This document shows positions 61,247 to 64,000 of a DNA stretch of 64,000 bases, piece by piece (position 1 is the first letter of the stretch; each line of letters starts with the position of its first letter). The stretch comes from JALZKA01 sp963717635 (GTDB lineage Bacteria > Actinomycetota > Thermoleophilia > Solirubrobacterales > 70-9), in the NCBI GenBank assembly GCA_963717635.1, contig OY970347.1, positions 1,612,001 through 1,676,000 on the forward strand, read 5' to 3'. The notes under the pieces are model-generated. The model was given only the letters and a program-made list of their open reading frames with translations. It searched no databases and was not told the origin of the DNA. Position numbers and translations under genes: made by a program.

Positions 61247-61795
61247 CTACACAACCGGCTCGCCGCTCGGCTCGACCACGAGCCAGAGGCCGCCGAACTC
61301 GTCGACGTCGTGGCAGAGCACCTGTCCCGGGCCCTCGTGGGCGTAGTAGTAGAGGGGGTGGCCGGCGTAGCTGACCTGGGTCGAGCCGTCGTCGCGATCG
61401 ACAGTCCCGATGAGCTTCGCGTCGACCCCCTCCCCCGCCTCGGGTTCGCCGTCCGTGAGGACCGGCGGCCAGGCCTCGGCGCAGGCCCCGTAGCACTCGC
61501 TGGCGGCGGAGTCCTCCTTGTCGAACAGGTAGATCGCTTGCTGCCTGGAGTCGAAGAGGATCGGCCCATACTCGCTCTCGGCGACCACGATCTCGGTGCC
61601 CGCGCCGGCCTGCTCGTCCGTCCCGGCGCCCGCGGGCTTGCCGTCCTCGGCAGGCCGCTCGGCATCCGCCGCGGCGGCGCCGTCGCCCTGCGCCTCTTGG
61701 GTGGGGCTGGTTGGGGCTCCGGGGTCCTCGTCGTCCCCGCACCCGGCGAGTGCGAGAACGGCGAGAATCCCCACTGTCGCGAACAGGCGGCTCAT
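61247..61795 (-). CDS. Lipoprotein with COG4315-type secreted repeat
   Basis: This lipoprotein of about 182 aa has signal LFATVGILAVLALAGCG (lipobox LAGC). A low-complexity Ala/Glu/Gly spacer follows, then the PF03640-like repeats: IYLFDKEDSAASECYGACAE with AWPPVL, then QVSYAGHPLYYYAHEGPGQ and GGLWLVVEPSG. Family members are secreted and of unknown function. Start at ATG 61795. It lies 116 bp past the next lipoprotein gene in the same direction. Confidence 0.85.
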   Translation of the reverse strand: MSRLFATVGILAVLALAGCGDDEDPGAPTSPTQEAQGDGAAAADAERPAEDGKPAGAGTDEQAGAGTEIVVAESEYGPILFDSRQQAIYLFDKEDSAASECYGACAEAWPPVLTDGEPEAGEGVDAKLIGTVDRDDGSTQVSYAGHPLYYYAHEGPGQVLCHDVDEFGGLWLVVEPSGEPVV

Positions 61796-61911
61796 CGGCG
61801 GCGAAGCATCGACCACAGATCTAACCGAATCCTTACGGGCACCGACTCGCCGGGCTGGCGACCCGGCGCCGATCTCGGTGCGGCGGGATCGATACGTGCT
61901 GGCTGGACGCC

Positions 61912-62985
61912 TCAGCCGATCTGGACGATCGCGCAATTGGAGATCGCCTCCAGCGCCTTCAGTCCGGCCAGCGAGTCGTTCACCGGGCCCTCGCCGCCGC
62001 TCTCGATGCGACCGGCCTCGACCTCGCCGACCACCTCCTCGGCGGAGGTCAGGAGCTTGCGCTGATCGCCCTCGACAGCCTGCTCCGACCAGACCGCCGG
62101 TGTGATGTCCCAAAGCGGCGAGTAGAGCGGGCTCGTGTTCGGGTCCTGCTGGATGTTGAGGGGCGGGCCCTCGCCCAGCAGCGCGGACTGCAGTCCCTGG
62201 CGCTGGTCGGGGTCGTCGGCCTCGCGCAGGCCGTTCACGATCGGCACGATCGCCGAGCGGGCCGAGTCCTCGGCGTCTGAGGCCAGGCCCGGCGCCTCGT
62301 TCAGGTTCGGCGCGAAGTTGCTCGCCTCCGCCGCCGCGACGAGCTCGGTCGAGGCGTCGGTGCGCAGATACAAGCTGTCGCTGCCGCCGACAAATCCGGG
62401 TAGAGCCGCCATCGTCACCTCCATCGCCTCGGTGTCGATCTCGACCACCGAGTCGTGCATCCCCGAGTCGTTTGCGACCTGGGAAGCGTTGATCACCGTC
62501 TCGCTGTCGGTGCTGACCAGCGGGCTGTACTCGGCGTCGCCGATCGCGCCCGGCTTTGCGACGTCGGGTGGGAACCCGTCCTTGGAAGGCTCCACGCGGA
62601 GTTTCGGGCTGAAGTCGACGGTGCCTTCGAAGACGATCTCGCCGCCTTCCTCGGAGGCGTCCTGAACCGCCTGCGTCCCGAGCGCGTTGGTGAGCTTCGG
62701 CGCGAAGTTGACGCCGCGCTCGGAGGCGTCCCCCTCGTCGGAGGAGTCGGTGACGATGTAGAAGACCGGCTCACCGTCCTCGGTGGCGCCCTCGAACAGC
62801 GGCAGGGTCACGGTCGCCTGCTGCTCGTCGATCGCGATCACGCTCGAAATCGCGCCATCGACGCCGCCGCCTGCTGCGGCCTCGGTCTGGTTTTCGGTGG
62901 CCTCGGGCGGGTCCTCGTCGTCTCCGCAGGCCGCGAGCCCGAGGGCGAGGGCGGTGAGCGGGACGGCGATCGACGTTGCGCGCAT
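61912..62985 (-). CDS. Hypothetical lipoprotein with repeated NFAP motif
   Basis: This lipoprotein of about 357 aa has a signal ending LAAC. The body has GVNFAPKLTNALGTQAVQ and later AEASNFAPNLNEAPGLASD; the shared NFAPxL motif suggests related halves. TVDFSPKLRVEPSKDGFPPD precedes AEYSPLVSTD. I recognise no characterised family. ATG 62985 has AGGAGGT at 62992-62998. Its promoter lies divergent to the response regulator, so that system may control it. Confidence 0.75.
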   Translation of the reverse strand: MRATSIAVPLTALALGLAACGDDEDPPEATENQTEAAAGGGVDGAISSVIAIDEQQATVTLPLFEGATEDGEPVFYIVTDSSDEGDASERGVNFAPKLTNALGTQAVQDASEEGGEIVFEGTVDFSPKLRVEPSKDGFPPDVAKPGAIGDAEYSPLVSTDSETVINASQVANDSGMHDSVVEIDTEAMEVTMAALPGFVGGSDSLYLRTDASTELVAAAEASNFAPNLNEAPGLASDAEDSARSAIVPIVNGLREADDPDQRQGLQSALLGEGPPLNIQQDPNTSPLYSPLWDITPAVWSEQAVEGDQRKLLTSAEEVVGEVEAGRIESGGEGPVNDSLAGLKALEAISNCAIVQIG

Positions 62986-62991
62986 GTTCGG

Positions 62992-62998
62992 ACCTCCT
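62992..62998 (-). promoter_or_regulatory. Shine-Dalgarno of the NFAP lipoprotein
   Basis: AGGAGGT lies six bases before the ATG at 62985 on the minus strand. It excludes the longer in-frame start at 63036. Confidence 0.65.
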
Positions 62999-63100
62999 GT
63001 TCGGGTGCCTATCCCAACAGAGTGAACGCGCGTCACGTTTCCGCTCCATTGCGGACTACGAAAGGTGTCGTTAAGGATTCCGGAGGACGATCGGAGAGCG

Positions 63101-63793
63101 ATGAACGCAAGCGCACGGGTACTCGTCGTCGACGACGAGCCGATGGTCCGAGACGTGCTCGCGCGCTACCTCGAGCGCAACGGCTTCGACGTCGACTCGG
63201 TCGCCGACGGCGAGCGGGCGCTGGAGGCGTTCGACGCCCGCCGGCCGGACCTCGTGCTGCTCGACCTGATGCTGCCGCGCCTCGACGGCTTCGAGGTCTT
63301 CCGCCGGATCCGGGCGCGGGGAGACAGCCCGGTGATAATGATCACGGCTCGCGGGGAAACCACGGATCGCATCGTGGGGCTAGAGGTCGGAGCCGACGAC
63401 TACATCAGTAAACCGTTCTCGCCGGGAGAGGTGGTCGCCCGGGTCCGCTCGGTCCTTAGGCGAAGCGCAGCCAGCGACGCCGGCGGAAGCGAAGAGGTGC
63501 TGGCCTTCACGGGCCTGGAGCTCGACCCGCGCTCACGCGAGGTGCGCGTCGCCGGCGCACCGCTGTCGCTGACGCCGAAGGAGTTCGACCTGCTGCTCTA
63601 CTTCGCGTCGAACCCGCGCACGGTCTTCTCCCGGACGCAGCTCCTGGACGAGGTCTGGGACATCGCCTTCGACGGCGACCCGGCCACGGTCACCGTCCAC
63701 ATTCGTCGCTTGCGCGAGAAGATCGAGACCGACCCTTCTCAACCCCGCCGACTGGTCACCGTGTGGGGCGTGGGCTACCGATTCGAGCCGTGA
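63101..63793 (+). CDS. OmpR/PhoB-family response regulator
   Basis: This response regulator of about 230 aa has a receiver domain (RVLVVDDEPMVRDVLARYLE; phosphoacceptor Asp in LVLLDLMLPRLDGFE; Lys in YISKPFSPGE). A winged-helix DNA-binding domain follows (LTPKEFDLLLYFASNPRTVF, VTVHIRRLREKIE, GVGYRFEP). It would bind DNA on phosphorylation by the kinase encoded downstream (4-bp overlap). The ATG at 63101 has a GGAGAG site. It is divergent from the NFAP lipoprotein gene. Confidence 0.94.
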   Translation: MNASARVLVVDDEPMVRDVLARYLERNGFDVDSVADGERALEAFDARRPDLVLLDLMLPRLDGFEVFRRIRARGDSPVIMITARGETTDRIVGLEVGADDYISKPFSPGEVVARVRSVLRRSAASDAGGSEEVLAFTGLELDPRSREVRVAGAPLSLTPKEFDLLLYFASNPRTVFSRTQLLDEVWDIAFDGDPATVTVHIRRLREKIETDPSQPRRLVTVWGVGYRFEP

Positions 63794-64000
63794 CTCCGGC
63801 GCAACCGAGAACGCTGCTGCACTCGCCGGCGGCGCGGATCGCGCTCGTAGCCGCAGCTGGCGGGATCCTCGGCGCCCTCACCGCGCTGGCCGCGGGAGCG
63901 GCGAGTGGGATGGCGGGCGCCGAGCTCGATCACCTCGCGGCGTTGTTCGGTGCCGGAGTGCTGGTCACCGCAGTCGCGGTCATGCTCGCTGACCGGCTGC
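63790..64000 (+). CDS. Sensor histidine kinase, N-terminal fragment (3' cut by window)
   Basis: The GTG overlaps the response-regulator stop (GTGA). The 70 visible residues contain two hydrophobic segments (IALVAAAGGILGALTALAAG, then LAALFGAGVLVTAVAVMLA). This fits the transmembrane sensor part of a histidine kinase; the catalytic domains lie beyond the window. The call rests on position after an OmpR-type regulator and the paired helices. Confidence 0.75.
   Translation, partial: MTPAQPRTLLHSPAARIALVAAAGGILGALTALAAGAASGMAGAELDHLAALFGAGVLVTAVAVMLADRL

Overview
This window looks like the chromosome of a GC-rich, actinobacterium-like organism. GTG starts are common, 4-nt ATGA/GTGA overlaps are frequent, and there are a class E-like sortase, an Rpf-like transglycosylase, many lipoproteins and OmpR-type signalling. 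The mix (coiled-coil Rpf-like protein, class E-like sortase, arginine genes fused to the pheST/infC-rpmI-rplT/thrS block) would fit the class Thermoleophilia (Solirubrobacterales relatives). That placement is an inference from gene content; no rRNA is present to confirm it.

Layout. 1-6500: an HD-GYP phosphodiesterase cut by the window start, an MFS exporter, an Rpf-like cell-wall hydrolase, argG coupled to a 50-aa membrane protein, a sortase and a coiled-coil protein. 6549-41317: a roughly 35-kb surface-polysaccharide region. It holds two Wzy/WaaL-like membrane proteins, a Wzx-like flippase, a fused Wzz/tyrosine kinase, three GT4 glycosyltransferases and two sulfotransferases. It also holds a D-glucuronyl C5-epimerase-like domain fused to a NodB deacetylase, three heparin-lyase-like secreted proteins, two ATP-grasp ligases, two CelD/BioF2-like acyltransferases and a nadE-asnB-ACP-acyl ligase operon. 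Coiled-coil proteins of unknown role are interspersed. Between them sits a small metabolic group (isocitrate/isopropylmalate-type dehydrogenase, RraA-like, PhyH-like).

41462-56379, all on the minus strand: a long operon-like run. In transcription order it is membrane protein, thrS, infC, an unexpected lipoprotein, rpmI, rplT, an SpoU-type rRNA methyltransferase, pheS, pheT, argC, argJ, argB, argD and a mucin-like membrane protein. Spacing is mostly overlapping, so translation and arginine biosynthesis genes appear co-transcribed. 56405-64000: a 19-aa membrane peptide, a tRNA-Val(GAC), an NfeD-like and a PepSY-like protein, a GNAT enzyme, a FAD-linked oxidase, a VOC protein, a haloalkane-dehalogenase-like hydrolase, two lipoproteins, and an OmpR-type regulator followed by the start of its sensor kinase.

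The most striking points are two. First, glucuronyl-epimerase, deacetylase, sulfotransferase and heparin-lyase-like genes sit together, which suggests a sulfated glycosaminoglycan-like capsule. Second, a 509-bp inverted repeat, identical as far as I can read by eye, lies in two of the lyase-like genes. It bounds the 7 kb that carries the epimerase/deacetylase, two glycosyltransferases and a sulfotransferase, so that segment could invert.
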